Shown: positions 40,319 through 50,653, counted from the first letter of the stretch. The stretch: 64,000 nucleotides of DNA from Bradyrhizobium sp. 141 (GCF_023074055.1 NZ_JADPKR010000003.1:24190-88189), one strand, 5' to 3'. The notes: generated by a model from the sequence alone, not told the origin. Translations and numbers: made by a program.

Positions 40319-40507
40319 TCAGAACTGCCCATCAACCTCTTTTCTTTGCCGCCCCTCCGCGAGGCGAGCCAGTTTATCATATTCCTCAGCGACCTTGAGG
40401 AGCCTGCATCTGGATGTGTCGTCCTCGAGCGACTCCGCTTTTCTTCGCGTCGCTTCAGCACGGCCTCGCCAATGTTTGGCGTCTGAGAACAGCTTTTTTT
40501 GCGTCAT
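40319..40507 (-). CDS. small charged helical protein (62 residues)
   Basis: The pattern HWRGRAEATRRKAESLEDDTSRCRLLKVAEEYDKLARLAE is typical of short, highly helical proteins that occur in many copies in Bradyrhizobium and relatives, with conserved HWR, RAE, R, A, and a YDKLA end. It starts at the ATG at 40507. Function unknown; they are probably small structural or regulatory helices. Confidence 0.6.
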   Translation of the reverse strand: MTQKKLFSDAKHWRGRAEATRRKAESLEDDTSRCRLLKVAEEYDKLARLAEGRQRKEVDGQF

Positions 40508-40704
40508 GCGGAAGACGATGCAATTTTTAGATCAAGAAAATGCGACACATGCCCTACGTAAGATCCCGTAGGTTGGCTTTCGCAAAAGCACCTCATTTGC
40601 CGTTATCTGGCGCCCGCTCCGTTAATGTCTGAGAAGCGACAAGCCGCTCGCAGCAAACGCAAGCGAGGCGAGGCGCGCGAAATGCGCGACTCTCGATATT
40701 AGGA

Positions 40705-40735
40705 CTTGAATCGTACGTAGCGTCAGATTGTAGGG
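40705..40735 (+). repeat. 31-base motif, copy C (plus)
   Basis: CTTGAATCGTACGTAGCG followed by TCAGATTGTAGGG. It differs from copy D at only one of 28 bases over its main part. It stands about 50 bases before a 20-base palindrome (40784-40803). Confidence 0.8.
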
Positions 40736-40783
40736 TCTTCTTACAGCTGGCGACCGTGCTTGGCCGTACAACAGCTTCCGAGC

Positions 40784-40803
40784 GACACAATTTTGATTGT
40801 GTC
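40784..40803. promoter_or_regulatory. 20-base inverted repeat, operator-like
   Basis: GACACAAT, TTTG, ATTGTGTC: eight-base perfect arms around a four-base centre, without a following T run, so a protein-binding site is more likely than a terminator. It is downstream of motif copy C. No gene starts within 500 bases on the plus strand. Confidence 0.4.
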
Positions 40804-40807
40804 ATTT

Positions 40808-41345
40808 GGCGCCCAGATTGCAGAACGCCCGCGTTGCCCCGGGACGCCGCAGTGAGGCCGCCTCGGCATCTTTGCAAGCTGTCGCGATGAAGCCGGGCTG
40901 CAGGAGAACTGGATGCTAAGATCGGAGCACCATCGTCGCGTGGCGATTGCCCGATTCGAGAGATTGCTCACGCAGAGGTCCCCGTCCGGAGATCGGGGCC
41001 TCGCCACTCAGAGTAGAATGGAAGTTGGAGGCCATACTCATCTTACGTAGCCCTGATGTGGCCGCGGCGAACCTGCAATAGCTTGCTCACGCCGAAACAG
41101 GTAGCTGTAGGCATAGACGGTTGCCAGCATGCTCGCCAGAGATGCGTCAACTGGTCGCTCATGCCGGAGCCCCCCTTCGGGTGCCTCGATTGCCTCCGTC
41201 GCCGCCTCCATCGTGTTTTTTCGTATCCAACGACGGGCAACACGGCCTCCGGAGTAGAATGACTTCTGCCGCTTTGGCTACCAAGCAGTCGTTCAACTGA
41301 TGGCCATGGAGCGCGCGAGGTCAGACCACAAGGAAATCTCGATCT
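40808..41345. other. intergenic stretch, no gene supported
   Basis: Only short frames are present, including 41043-41483 (minus), which overlaps the zinc-ribbon gene and is not supported. Confidence 0.4.
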
Positions 41346-41612
41346 ATGCTCTGTCCGAAATGTCACACAGATAACTGGTGCGAGATTGCAATGCACGATC
41401 CCTGGAGCGGCCGACCAGTGATCAACTGCAATACTTGCGGTGAGTATGCCGAGTACGATTGCCTCCAGCGCAAAACAGCGCACGCGATCATCGCAGCTAC
41501 CTTGGCCTGTAACGTGAGCATAGAGGACCAGCGCGATCCGCGGGCGGTTGCTGACAGGATTTTGGATGCGCTGGAGAATGCCGGCCTAACAATCGCTCGC
41601 GCCTCAAGATGA
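41346..41612 (+). CDS. small zinc-ribbon protein
   Basis: 88 residues. Two CxxC pairs (CPKC at 3-6 and CNTC at 28-31) with 21 residues between give a zinc ribbon. The C-terminal half is helical (TAHAIIAATLACN, DPRAVADRILDALENAGLTIA). GGAA lies ten bases before the ATG. The family is unknown to me; a role in nucleic-acid binding is possible. Confidence 0.6.
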   Translation: MLCPKCHTDNWCEIAMHDPWSGRPVINCNTCGEYAEYDCLQRKTAHAIIAATLACNVSIEDQRDPRAVADRILDALENAGLTIARASR

Positions 41613-42459
41613 ATGGGAGGAACGCCGATCGGCGCCGCTACGAGGCCCCGCCCGCCCATCAGAGAGCATGGCCAACTGCGCCGCTCGTTCCAACAGCCAT
41701 TTGATTGCCTGCAAAACCGCCGTCTTTCCCCCGGCCGATCTGTAGTTGCAGGCGCCATAGCAACTCTTTGATACCAACAACGATTGTAGCAAACGCGCCA
41801 ATCTGGACCCAAGCCGCGATGCTCTCAACGGGACCAGGGCTGAGTACCGCTTAGGCGCGGGCTTCCAACGTATGACGCCCGGCAAATCTTCCCACAAGTA
41901 TCGAACCCGCGATGATCAACCCGGCGTGGCCTGCACCTGACGGCGCCTTTCGAGGTCCATAGTTCAAAGTTATCTAGAACGGCGGAGTCACTGTTGGGTG
42001 CCTTGACGGGAGTTTGGCTCATTGACCAGATTAACGCGCTGCCGATTGGTCTCGTTTCCTATTCTGCTCAGCCGCCGCGGCACCGACAACTCCCGGGAAG
42101 CAGCCCCATTATGATGGTGACAGCGGGAGAGCTCGGCTGGATAGACAAAGCCAATTCGCACAGACTCGACAGAGCATTCTAGCCATGGACGATTGATTCC
42201 GGCGCCGCGGCAGCTCCTATCCACACATTCAAGTTAGCTTGATTGATTCGCTTGGTCACTCGTAGCCAGCGAGGAGCAGCCACACAGCTGGGCGTAGCTA
42301 TGCGCGCACATTCGAGCGGATCCGAGCTGCGCGTTCCGCAGACGACGAATACCGAAAGCCAACTGCCTTGGTGAAGCGCCTCCCGCCCTCCTCGCCTTGC
42401 GGCTGGCCCCTGGGGAACGAAGACGGGTTCGACATATTCACGCGATAAGCCCGCAGGGG
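41613..42459. other. intergenic stretch, no gene supported
   Basis: Frames at 41604-41897 and 41988-42224 (both minus) have no recognisable domain. Confidence 0.4.
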
Positions 42460-42490
42460 GATTGAACCGTACGTAGCGTCAGATTGTAGA
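42460..42490 (+). repeat. 31-base motif, copy D (plus)
   Basis: TTGAACCGTACGTAGCG followed by TCAGATTGTAGAG, the near twin of copy C, 1.76 kb downstream of it. Immediate flanks are unrelated (GGGGGA before, TGCCCAGC after). Confidence 0.8.
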
Positions 42491-42779
42491 GTGCCCAGCT
42501 GGGGAGCACCAATGTTCGGTCGCTTCAGAATTCATGTGCTAAAGCGGAGCAGGACGATCGCTTGCGATGAGAGGTCTTCTGCCAAAGCGGCTGAGGATCG
42601 CGCTCACTGCGAAGACCGCTGTTTCTGTCCTGTCCACGCAGATCGCCGAGCCGTATGAAGACAAGATCGCCCGCATGTAAGAAGGACCAATCCAGCCTTG
42701 GAGGCTTCGAAATACGTTTGCGGGCACTGAGTGCCCAACCAGCCGCCGCGAGATTGATGCGGTATCCCGGAGCGGTCAT

Positions 42780-43016
42780 GTGAGAGGACCCGATGGATCC
42801 AACAGGGTCTTGCTCGTCGATCACTGTGAGGGCCAATGCCGGGCCATTGTTGGCTTTAAGAATGGCGATCCTGGAACCGCGTATATGTGCGGCGAACCCG
42901 TTGTGACGGGACCTCGCCAAAAGCTGTCATCATGGTGCGCTTATCACCATTCCCGAATGCACGTCATGCCATGGTCGGACGGACGCAGCGTCGTTGAAGG
43001 AAAGCAGACTAGATGA
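42780..43016 (+). CDS. small Cys/His protein resembling the GcrA C-terminal segment
   Basis: 78 residues starting with GTG at 42780. The order CRAIVG, MCGEPV, WCAYHHSRMH resembles the C-terminal metal-binding-like tail of GcrA proteins (C...GxPTxxG...CxxH), though it has no HTH. The last residues (MPWSDGRSV) are typical of small Bradyrhizobium proteins. It may be a broken or split GcrA-like gene or a small independent protein. The start is uncertain. Confidence 0.5.
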   Translation: MRGPDGSNRVLLVDHCEGQCRAIVGFKNGDPGTAYMCGEPVVTGPRQKLSSWCAYHHSRMHVMPWSDGRSVVEGKQTR

Positions 43017-43258
43017 CCAACAGTAATCCGAGACGAGCGCGCGCAATTGCTAGGCATGGGCAGCAGTCAACGTGACGGCAAGAGAGCTGCCGATAGATCC
43101 GCGAGCTGGATCTGCTCGACGTTCAGGCCTGACGATTGCCCCAGGGCCGAACGCCTATCCAGGCAATGAGGCCCATCAAGACCTGACGAACGAGTATTGA
43201 GAAGCTCATGTGAGCGCCTTGGAACAGAAATGATGTGGAAGTTTAGACCCGCGAGCGA
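43017..43258. other. short intergenic stretch, no gene supported
   Basis: It lies between the small Cys/His protein and the synthetase relic. Nothing recognisable. Confidence 0.4.
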
Positions 43259-43393
43259 CTGAAGATTGATCTCGGCACCTTGATTGAGCGCAACGCCGCG
43301 TTCGGACCCGATAAGCCGGCGATCCATTTCGAGGACGCGTCTCTAAAGCTTACGCTGCTTTCGGCGCATTCGAGCGGGGGGCACGTGGTTTAA
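43259..43393 (+). pseudogene. N-terminal relic of an AMP-dependent acyl-CoA synthetase
   Basis: A 44-codon frame reads KIDLGTLIERNAAFGPDKPAIHFEDASL, the usual start of an acyl/aryl-CoA ligase of the AMP-forming family, and ends at a TAA; a neighbouring frame continues LTYAAFGAFERGAR, as expected after a one-base shift. The ATP-binding and catalytic core are missing. Confidence 0.65.
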
Positions 43394-44227
43394 AAGCCCG
43401 GGTCGACCGCTCCACGAGCAGCTCATCCGACTTCTTTCTGCCGAGGGGCTGCAAATCAATGGAATGGTCGCCGAACCGAGCACTGACCTTCTGAGCCATA
43501 TCGTCCGCGCGTTAGACGCACCATTGTTGTTGTTTCCGTGGCCACGCGCGAGCAATGAACCGCCAGATGCTTTTCGCTACTGAATTCGTCCTTCGGGGGC
43601 ACAGGGCACACTGATCGTCGCGATAAACCCCTTGAGGTCCCGTATAGCAGGTGCACTGGCCTCATTCATGCAGCGTTTTTCTGTGAACTCAAACAGCACA
43701 GAGGCAATATGCGCGCCTTCACTTTTGCTTGCCAGATCACCAACATGATTGTCCAGGGATGATAAGTACTGCGCGACAGAGAACGAATTTCAATGCTTTG
43801 TTTGCCCGGCTTGCTCGCAGTTGTACTGGATGAACAGCAAGACTGGAAAACTTTTGGGCAAGGACACGAAATGAGGGAAACTCGCTGGCTCGACGCGCGA
43901 GTTGAGCACGCAGGGACTGTGGAACGCTTCTCGGCCAAACGGGTCTGCTTATCTCCTATCCGCGGCGCAATTTCATTGGTCGCACCCACGCCGAGAAACG
44001 CCTGACGAAGGCCGAACGAAATCATCCGGACTGCAAACTTTCGTATAGTCCTTCAAAACCCTTTCAATGTGGAAGGTTTACCTCCGTACAGTTGAGCGAT
44101 CGATGCAATGCCTATACAGAGCCCAGAACTCGGCAGTTCGAGAGCGTGACGCTTCCGCATTCGAAGAGGCCAGACGCGATCGACGTCGTCGATCGGGGAC
44201 CGACATTAGCCTGCGCAGAGCAACGAA
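43394..44227. other. gene-poor stretch before the GC-rich cassette
   Basis: It has short frames only. One at 43395-43583 (HEQLIRLLSAEGLQINGMVAEP, then LLSHIVRALDAPLLLFP) has the look of a decayed protein but no family is recognised. No nod box was found. Confidence 0.45.
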
Positions 44228-45313
44228 TTGTCAAACCAACAGAGCAAACGGCGGGTCGCTCTAATCACCGGCGTGACTGGACAGGACGGCGCCTATCTCG
44301 CCGAACATCTGCTGTCGCTCGGCTATGTCGTGCACGGCATCAAGCGGCGCTCGTCCTCGTTCAACACTGCGCGGGTCGACCATCTCTACCAGGACCCGCA
44401 TCTCGAGGACGTGCCGTTCCTGATGCACTACGGCGACATGACGGACTCGACCAATCTGATCCGCCTGGTGCAGCAGATCCGGCCGACCGAGATCTACAAT
44501 CTCGCCGCCCAGAGCCACGTCGCCGTCAGCTTCGAGAGCCCGGAATACACCGCCAATGCCGATGGGATCGGCGTACTGCGGCTGCTCGAGGCGATCCGCA
44601 TCCTCGGCATGGAGAAGGAGACCCGGTTCTACCAGGCCTCGACCTCCGAGCTCTACGGCCTCGTTCAGGAGATCCCGCAGAAGGAGACCACGCCGTTCTA
44701 TCCGCGCTCGCCTTATGGCGTGGCGAAGCTCTACGGCTACTGGATCACGGTGAACTACCGCGAGGCCTACGGCATGTTCGCCAGTAACGGCATCCTGTTC
44801 AACCATGAGAGCCCGATCCGCGGCGAGACCTTCGTCACCCGTAAGATCACGCGCGGCGTCGCGCGTATCGAGGTCGGGCTCGAACAGACGCTCTATCTCG
44901 GCAATCTCTCGGCCAAGCGCGACTGGGGCCATGCCAGGGATTATGTCGAGGGCATGCACATGATCCTCCAGGCCGACAAGCCCGACGACTTCGTGCTGGC
45001 GACCGGCGAGATGCGCTCGGTGCGCGAGATGGTCGAGCTGTCCTTTGCGCAGGTTGGCCGCCGCATCGAATGGCGGGGCCAAGGCGTCGACGAGACCGGC
45101 GTCGATAGCAAGAGCGGCAAGACGGTGGTGAAAATCGATCCCACTTACTTCCGCCCGACCGAGGTCGATCTCCTCGTCGGCGACGCCAGCAAGGCGCAAC
45201 AGGTGCTCGGCTGGAAGCCGAAGCGCAGCTTTGCCCAGCTCGTCGAGGAGATGATGGCAAGCGATCTGGCGGAAGCAAAACGAGAGGCGGCCCATGGCAA
45301 GCGCACCGTTTGA
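44228..45313 (+). CDS. noeL: GDP-mannose 4,6-dehydratase (NoeL/Gmd)
   Basis: It converts GDP-mannose to GDP-4-keto-6-deoxymannose, the first step to GDP-L-fucose for Nod-factor fucosylation. 361 residues with an NADP Rossmann motif (TGVTGQDG), [19 protein letters not shown], the Ser/Thr-Tyr-Lys catalytic set ([19 protein letters not shown]), [15 protein letters not shown] and a GWKPK ending. The TTG at 44228 is chosen because MSNQQ-type starts occur and no nearer ATG fits; the ribosome site is weak. The GC content and codon use rise sharply at this gene. It overlaps nolK by 20 bases, so the two form one operon. Confidence 0.93.
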   Translation: MSNQQSKRRVALITGVTGQDGAYLAEHLLSLGYVVHGIKRRSSSFNTARVDHLYQDPHLEDVPFLMHYGDMTDSTNLIRLVQQIRPTEIYNLAAQSHVAVSFESPEYTANADGIGVLRLLEAIRILGMEKETRFYQASTSELYGLVQEIPQKETTPFYPRSPYGVAKLYGYWITVNYREAYGMFASNGILFNHESPIRGETFVTRKITRGVARIEVGLEQTLYLGNLSAKRDWGHARDYVEGMHMILQADKPDDFVLATGEMRSVREMVELSFAQVGRRIEWRGQGVDETGVDSKSGKTVVKIDPTYFRPTEVDLLVGDASKAQQVLGWKPKRSFAQLVEEMMASDLAEAKREAAHGKRTV

Positions 45314-46271
45314 CCTGAAGGGCAAAAGCGTCTACGTCGCAGGTCATCGCGGCATGGTCGGCAGTGCGCTGGTGCGCCGGCTCGCGCGGGAGGACGTGCA
45401 GCTCGTCACGGTCGACCGGCGCGAGGTCGATCTCTGCAACCAGGCGGCCGTGTTCGACTGGTTCGCGAAAACGCGGCCGCAAGTGATCTTCCTCGCCGCC
45501 GCAAAAGTCGGCGGCATCGTCGCCAACGACACGCTGCGCGCCGAGTTCATCTACGACAACATCGCGATTGCCGCGAACGTGATCCAGGCCGCGCATCAAA
45601 ACGGTGCCGAAAAGCTGATGTTTTTGGGCTCGTCCTGCATCTATCCGAAGCTGGCCCCACAGCCGCTGCGCGAGGATTCGGTGCTATCAGGCCCGCTCGA
45701 GCCGACCAACGAGCCCTATGCGATTGCCAAGATCGCCGGCATCAAGATGGCGGAAGCCTATCGCAGCCAGTATGGCAGCGACTTCATCAGCGTGATGCCG
45801 ACCAATCTCTATGGCCGCGGCGACAATTATCATCCCGAACTGAGCCACGTGGTCGCCGCGCTGATCCGCCGCTTCCACGAGGCGAAGGTCGCGGGCGCAA
45901 GGAGTGTCGCCGTGTGGGGCACCGGCACGCCACGGCGCGAGTTCCTCTATGTCGACGACATGGCGGATGCCTGCGTGCACCTGATGAAGAGCTATTCGGG
46001 ACCGGAGCTGATCAATATCGGCACAGGCGAGGACATCACCATCGCCGAGTTCGCCCGTGTCGTCGCCGAGGTCGTCGGCTACAGCGGCGAGATCGCCTTC
46101 GACACCTCGCGCCCCGACGGCACGCCGCGCAAGCTGCTCGACGTCAGCCGTCTCGCAAGCCTCGGCTGGCGCGCGAGGACATGGCTTGTAGATGGAATGC
46201 GGCAGACCTACCAGGCCTTCTTGGCGGTATCGAGTACATCGGACAAAACGAGAGACTCATGCAGCTGCTAA
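45294..46271 (+). CDS. nolK: GDP-L-fucose synthase (NolK)
   Basis: A bifunctional 3,5-epimerase/4-reductase giving GDP-L-fucose, the donor used by NodZ. 325 residues: Rossmann GHRGMVGSA, the FLAAAKVGG and [10 protein letters not shown] signatures, [32 protein letters not shown] (catalytic Tyr-Lys) and [10 protein letters not shown]. The last 25 residues ([21 protein letters not shown]) differ from the compact endings of relatives, as if the 3' end was altered where the GC-rich segment stops. It is cotranscribed with noeL. Confidence 0.92.
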   Translation: MASAPFDLKGKSVYVAGHRGMVGSALVRRLAREDVQLVTVDRREVDLCNQAAVFDWFAKTRPQVIFLAAAKVGGIVANDTLRAEFIYDNIAIAANVIQAAHQNGAEKLMFLGSSCIYPKLAPQPLREDSVLSGPLEPTNEPYAIAKIAGIKMAEAYRSQYGSDFISVMPTNLYGRGDNYHPELSHVVAALIRRFHEAKVAGARSVAVWGTGTPRREFLYVDDMADACVHLMKSYSGPELINIGTGEDITIAEFARVVAEVVGYSGEIAFDTSRPDGTPRKLLDVSRLASLGWRARTWLVDGMRQTYQAFLAVSSTSDKTRDSCSC

Positions 46272-46489
46272 CTGCTGACGGCGCTCATTGTCCGATTGCC
46301 AGAAAGTTGCTTTAGGATCTTCCGGCGAATTCGACAGGCTCTATGTGTTGCTTGGAGCTCGCGCACCTCCGGGTGCCGCGTGCCCGATGGAGGGCAGGCA
46401 CGGCTAGACTGGCCGATAACTATAGCGAGCGAATTGGTCAGGCGCGCCTTGCGGGACGCTCTGTTTTGAACTTGAGGTAAACTGATTAA

Positions 46490-48316
46490 ATGTGCGGAAT
46501 TGTCGGCATCTTGGGGCGCGGTCCGGTCGCGGATCGTCTCATCGATTCACTGAAGCGACTGGAATATCGCGGCTACGACTCAGCGGGCATCGGAACGCTC
46601 AAAGGAAACCATATCGAGCTTCGACGCGCCGAGGGCAAGCTGAGGAACCTTGAGACACGCGTTCGCTGCCATCCGCTCTCAGGCCATGTCGGGATTGGGC
46701 ACACGCGATGGGCTACTCATGGCAAACCGACGGAGCACAATGCTCATCCGCATGCAACAGACAATGTTGCAGTCGTCCATAACGGCATAATCGAGAATTT
46801 CCGCGAGCTGCGAGCGGAGCTAAAACAGCATGGCGCCTGTTTCGCCTCTGATACAGACACCGAGGTGGTGACGCATCTCATCGACTTTTATCTGAAAGAT
46901 GGCTGCTCGCCGCAGGAGGCAGTAAAAGCGTCGCTGCCGCGGCTAGTCGGCGCGTTTGCGCTTGCAATCCTGTTCAAGGGTCAACACGACCTCATGATCG
47001 GTGCGCGCAAGGGCTCACCACTCGCGATCGGGCATGGCGAAGGCGAAATGTATCTCGGATCGGATGCTATCGCGCTCGCGCCCCTTACCGGCTTGATCAC
47101 CTACCTTGAGGACGGCGATTGGGCTGTGCTCAACCGCAACTGCAGCGTGGTCTACGACGCACAAGGCACAGTTGTCCGCCGGGAGGTGATGAAATCTGGC
47201 GCGTCGTCGGTTCTCGTCGAGAAAGCAAACTACCGCCACTTCATGGCGAAGGAAATCCACGAACAGCCAGAGGTGATCGGGCAGACGCTGGCGCATTACG
47301 TCGATATCGTCACCGAGAGCGTGGCACTGCCGCAGGAGCTTCCGTTCGACTTCAACGAGATCGGACATATCTCGATCACGGCTTGCGGTACGGCAGGCTA
47401 CGCCGGCCATATCGCCAAATACTGGTTCGAGCGGCTGGCCCGTATTCCGGTCGAGCTCGATGTCGCCTCCGAATTTCGCTATCGTGAGGCGCCGATGCGC
47501 AAGGGAGATCTTGCTATCTTCATCTCGCAGTCCGGCGAGACGGCCGATACGCTGGCCGCGCTCCGCTATGCCAAATCGCAAGGCCTGCATACCCTCTCGA
47601 TCGTGAACGTACTGAGTTCGACCATTGCGCGCGAAAGCGGGACAGTGTTGCAGACACTCGCCGGACCTGAAATCGGCGTTGCCTCGACCAAGGCGTTCAC
47701 ATGCCAGTTGGTCGTCCTGGCGGCGCTTGCGGTCGCTGCTGGCAAGGCGCGCGGTGAATTGCCGGAGAGCGACGAGGTCAATCTCGTGCGAGCGCTGATC
47801 GAAATTCCGCGGCTAGTTACAGCGGCGCTTGCCAGCGAGCCGCAGATCGAGAAGCTCGCACGCGACATCGCCAAATCGCGTGACGTGCTATATCTTGGTC
47901 GCGGCACGTCGTTTCCACTGGCTCTGGAAGGGGCACTGAAGCTGAAGGAGATCTCCTATATTCACGCCGAGGGCTATGCGGCCGGAGAGCTCAAGCACGG
48001 CCCGATCGCCTTGATCGACGAGAGCGTTCCCGTAATCGTCATTGCTCCCTGCGACCGGGTGTTCGAAAAGACCATCTCGAACATGCAGGAAGTCGCCGCA
48101 CGCGGCGGCAAGATTATCTTGATAACGGACGTTCGGGGAGCCGCAGAGGTATCCATGGATTCACTCGCGACGATTGTGCTGCCGGAGATGGGTACGACAT
48201 TTACGTCGATTGTCTATGCGATTCCGGTGCAGCTTCTGGCCTACCACACGGCCATCTTGATGGGCACGGACGTCGACCAACCCCGAAATCTCGCGAAATC
48301 GGTAACCGTCGAATAA
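46490..48316 (+). CDS. glmS: GlmS/NodM, glutamine-fructose-6-phosphate aminotransferase
   Basis: It makes glucosamine 6-phosphate, precursor of UDP-GlcNAc for the Nod-factor chain. 608 residues. Cys2 is the glutamine-amidotransferase nucleophile (MCGIVGILGRGPV), with HTRWATHGKP, HNGIIENFRELR and an SIS isomerase half (ISQSGETADTLAALR, STKAFTCQ, HAEGYAAGELKHGPIALID, and the C-terminal PRNLAKSVTVE). The ATG at 46490 follows TTGAGG. In some rhizobia this enzyme is NodM, an extra nodulation copy; the position beside noeL-nolK fits such a role but no nod box is seen before it. Confidence 0.93.
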   Translation: MCGIVGILGRGPVADRLIDSLKRLEYRGYDSAGIGTLKGNHIELRRAEGKLRNLETRVRCHPLSGHVGIGHTRWATHGKPTEHNAHPHATDNVAVVHNGIIENFRELRAELKQHGACFASDTDTEVVTHLIDFYLKDGCSPQEAVKASLPRLVGAFALAILFKGQHDLMIGARKGSPLAIGHGEGEMYLGSDAIALAPLTGLITYLEDGDWAVLNRNCSVVYDAQGTVVRREVMKSGASSVLVEKANYRHFMAKEIHEQPEVIGQTLAHYVDIVTESVALPQELPFDFNEIGHISITACGTAGYAGHIAKYWFERLARIPVELDVASEFRYREAPMRKGDLAIFISQSGETADTLAALRYAKSQGLHTLSIVNVLSSTIARESGTVLQTLAGPEIGVASTKAFTCQLVVLAALAVAAGKARGELPESDEVNLVRALIEIPRLVTAALASEPQIEKLARDIAKSRDVLYLGRGTSFPLALEGALKLKEISYIHAEGYAAGELKHGPIALIDESVPVIVIAPCDRVFEKTISNMQEVAARGGKIILITDVRGAAEVSMDSLATIVLPEMGTTFTSIVYAIPVQLLAYHTAILMGTDVDQPRNLAKSVTVE

Positions 48317-49303
48317 GGCAAGGTGACGCGACCTGGAATTGTCGTGGTCAGATTCCGAATGCGCACAAGCCTCGGTCAGATCGAACTACGATGTGCCGCC
48401 CGGCTCTTGGCCCGATGCCACCGCATGGTTTGTGCCGGTTCATAGCCCTTGCTTACGGAGGCTGAGACTCATGTGCAAAATCTACGGCCAATCAGGTTGC
48501 GAGGCTGGCGTGGCGTTGCCTCCGGCAAGCAAGGAGTCGCGTATGGCTTATCACGGCATTCCGATTGCTTGGACCTGGTCATAATTCGTGACAAACATCC
48601 AGGTTTTTCATGCGGCGTGGAAGCCAGATGAACCTGTTCGATTGATCCAAACGAATGCCCGTTATCGCTGAGGAGGCCCGCTATGTTCCTCCCCCCTCAG
48701 CGCGGGTTTTGGACCGCATTCGGACCGCAGCGCCCCTCAAGTACAAGGCGTGCCTCGCTTCGAAGGACAACGTGGCACTTGCCGAGCATGGCGATCGGCG
48801 CTATCGGACGGGCTCCATCGCCAGCACGCTTACCAAATCTTTTCCGTCAAACCTCAGGTTAACTTGAGCAACTCGAGGCCAAATCGCTGGACATCGGGTG
48901 AGATGCTAACGCACCTCGGCCCCAATCGCAGGCTCGCGAGCTGTTCTAGCACGACATCTCACGGAGCTCTTCTCTGCCGCTCGTATGCCATGCATCTCGC
49001 CCTTCCTTTTCATTGCATGTCGATGCGCTCAATGAGAAATTCGGCCACGCCACAGACAACAACCTTGTCACCGAGAATTGCCCGAGGTTTCAGTAGCTTG
49101 ACAGTCACTCCAGCGGCGCGAGCGGAATAACGCCCGAAAAACTGTGCGAGTTTGCGGCAATTGCCGAAAATATGCCGGAAACGTCAGGCGCTTACGGGTT
49201 GGTCGATAGTGCCCTGATGGCAGATTCGCGGCCATGAAACTGCACTCGGCTGGCGTGAGATTTTCTCCGGAACCGGCCATTTCAAACCGAGAGGAAACTC
49301 GCC
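48317..49303. other. gene-poor stretch with one hairpin
   Basis: Short frames only. A hairpin at 48666-48710 may end glmS transcription. The last 100 bases are the leader of the transporter gene. Confidence 0.5.
48666..48710 (+). terminator. possible terminator downstream of glmS
   Basis: CGCTGAGG and CCTCAGCG form an eight-base stem with a large loop, and CCCGC/GCGGG gives an alternative stem directly followed by TTTT. It lies about 350 bases after the glmS stop, further than usual. Confidence 0.4.
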
Positions 49304-50653
49304 ATGTCACCAGCGTCCATCGCGCATGCGTCAAATGCCAAATCGCGCATTGGCGCCATCTTACGTGCGACGAGCGGCAACTTCCTCGAGCAGTTCGACT
49401 TCTTCTTGTTCGGGTTCTACGCCAGTGCCATCGGAAACGCGTTCTTTCCATCAGGAAGCGAAACCGCTTCACTGCTTAACACCTTCGGTGTGTTCTGGCT
49501 GGGGGCCTTGATGCGACCTGTTGGCGCGATTGTGCTTGGAGCCTATATTGACCGGATTGGCCGTCGGCAAGGCCTGATCATCACGCTTTCGATCATGGCT
49601 ATTGGCACCGTCATCATCGCCTTTTGTCCCGGCTATGCAACAATCGGCATTGCCGCACCCGCCATCGTGCTGTTCGGACGGCTGTTGCAGGGCTTTTCAG
49701 CCGGCGTTGAGGTTGGCGGCGTTTCCGTCTACCTCTCCGAGATTGCCACTCCGGGCAACCGCGGCTTTTACACATCGTTTCAGTCCTCGAGCCAGCAGGT
49801 TGCGATCTTTGTCGCGGCTCTTATCGGATATTTTTTGAACGAAGCACTTCCGGCCGAAATGGTTGCCGCCTGGGGCTGGCGGATCCCATTCTTCCTTGGC
49901 TGCTTGATCGTTCCGCTTATCTTCTTCCTGCGCCGGACGCTGGAGGAAACTCCGGAGTTTCTGGTCATGAAGACCCACCCAACGGCCCGCGAAGTCTTTG
50001 CCTCCACAGTTGCGAACTGGCGCATTGTCATTCTCGGCATGATGATCGCGATGCTGACGACCACGACCTTCTATTTCGTCACGGTGTACACGCCTACGTT
50101 CGGCAAACACGTATTGCAGCTGTCCTCGCAGAACACGCTCTTGGTGACGCTTTTGGTCGCCGTGACGAACTTCATCTGGAACCCAATTGGCGGCGCGATT
50201 TCTGACAGAATCGGTCGGAAGCCGGTCTTGCTGACCATTGCCGGCCTTGCCTTGGTGACTGTATATCCGGCGTTGTCTTGGCTTGTGACCGACCCAAGCT
50301 TTGGCAAGATGCTGGTAGTGGAGATGATGTTCTCGTTCTACTTTGGCACCTATGGCGGCGCCATGTTGGGCGCTCTGGTCGAAATCGTGCCGAAGCACGT
50401 TCGCACAACCTGCTTTTCTTTGGCCTTCGCACTCGCCGCAGCTCTCTTTGGCACCTTTACGCCGCTCGCATCGACTTGGCTGATCGATCGGACCGACGAC
50501 AAGGCTTCGCCGGGTTTCTGGTTGATGTTTGCAGCTTTGCTCGGCATTATCGCCGCACTCACGATTTATCCAGGAAACACCAAGAGAGTTGCGAAGCTGT
50601 CGCGACCCGAGCGGTCTAGCCGGGCCGTAAGCGCGCAATTTACCACGCATTAG
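49304..50653 (+). CDS. MFS carboxylate:proton symporter (citrate/tricarballylate type)
   Basis: 449 residues with about twelve hydrophobic spans. Family marks of the metabolite:H+ symporter group are present: [19 protein letters not shown] near the start, [13 protein letters not shown] in loop 2-3, [24 protein letters not shown], and [10 protein letters not shown] in the second half. Such carriers import citrate, tricarballylate or related acids. In bacteroids uptake of plant organic acids is expected, but the substrate cannot be read from sequence. Single gene; the long minus-strand frame 49697-51088 opposite is a shadow. Confidence 0.88.
   Translation: MSPASIAHASNAKSRIGAILRATSGNFLEQFDFFLFGFYASAIGNAFFPSGSETASLLNTFGVFWLGALMRPVGAIVLGAYIDRIGRRQGLIITLSIMAIGTVIIAFCPGYATIGIAAPAIVLFGRLLQGFSAGVEVGGVSVYLSEIATPGNRGFYTSFQSSSQQVAIFVAALIGYFLNEALPAEMVAAWGWRIPFFLGCLIVPLIFFLRRTLEETPEFLVMKTHPTAREVFASTVANWRIVILGMMIAMLTTTTFYFVTVYTPTFGKHVLQLSSQNTLLVTLLVAVTNFIWNPIGGAISDRIGRKPVLLTIAGLALVTVYPALSWLVTDPSFGKMLVVEMMFSFYFGTYGGAMLGALVEIVPKHVRTTCFSLAFALAAALFGTFTPLASTWLIDRTDDKASPGFWLMFAALLGIIAALTIYPGNTKRVAKLSRPERSSRAVSAQFTTH

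Noticed and set aside
42450..42476. A GGTTCAATCCCC-like T-arm sequence on the minus strand
   Set aside because: The bases on both sides cannot pair into a T-stem, and no other tRNA arms are present; the bases belong to repeat copy D.
43990..44060. Possible nod box before noeL
   Set aside because: Only a few scattered positions agree with the nod box consensus and the ATC-N9-GAT repeats are missing.
44261..45325. A 354-codon minus-strand open frame opposite noeL
   Set aside because: It is the complement of a GC-rich gene with clear enzyme motifs; its own sequence has no domain.
49220..49236. TGGCAGATTCGCGGC before the MFS gene as a -24/-12 promoter
   Set aside because: Spacing fits but the -12 part is CGGC instead of TTGC, too weak to claim.
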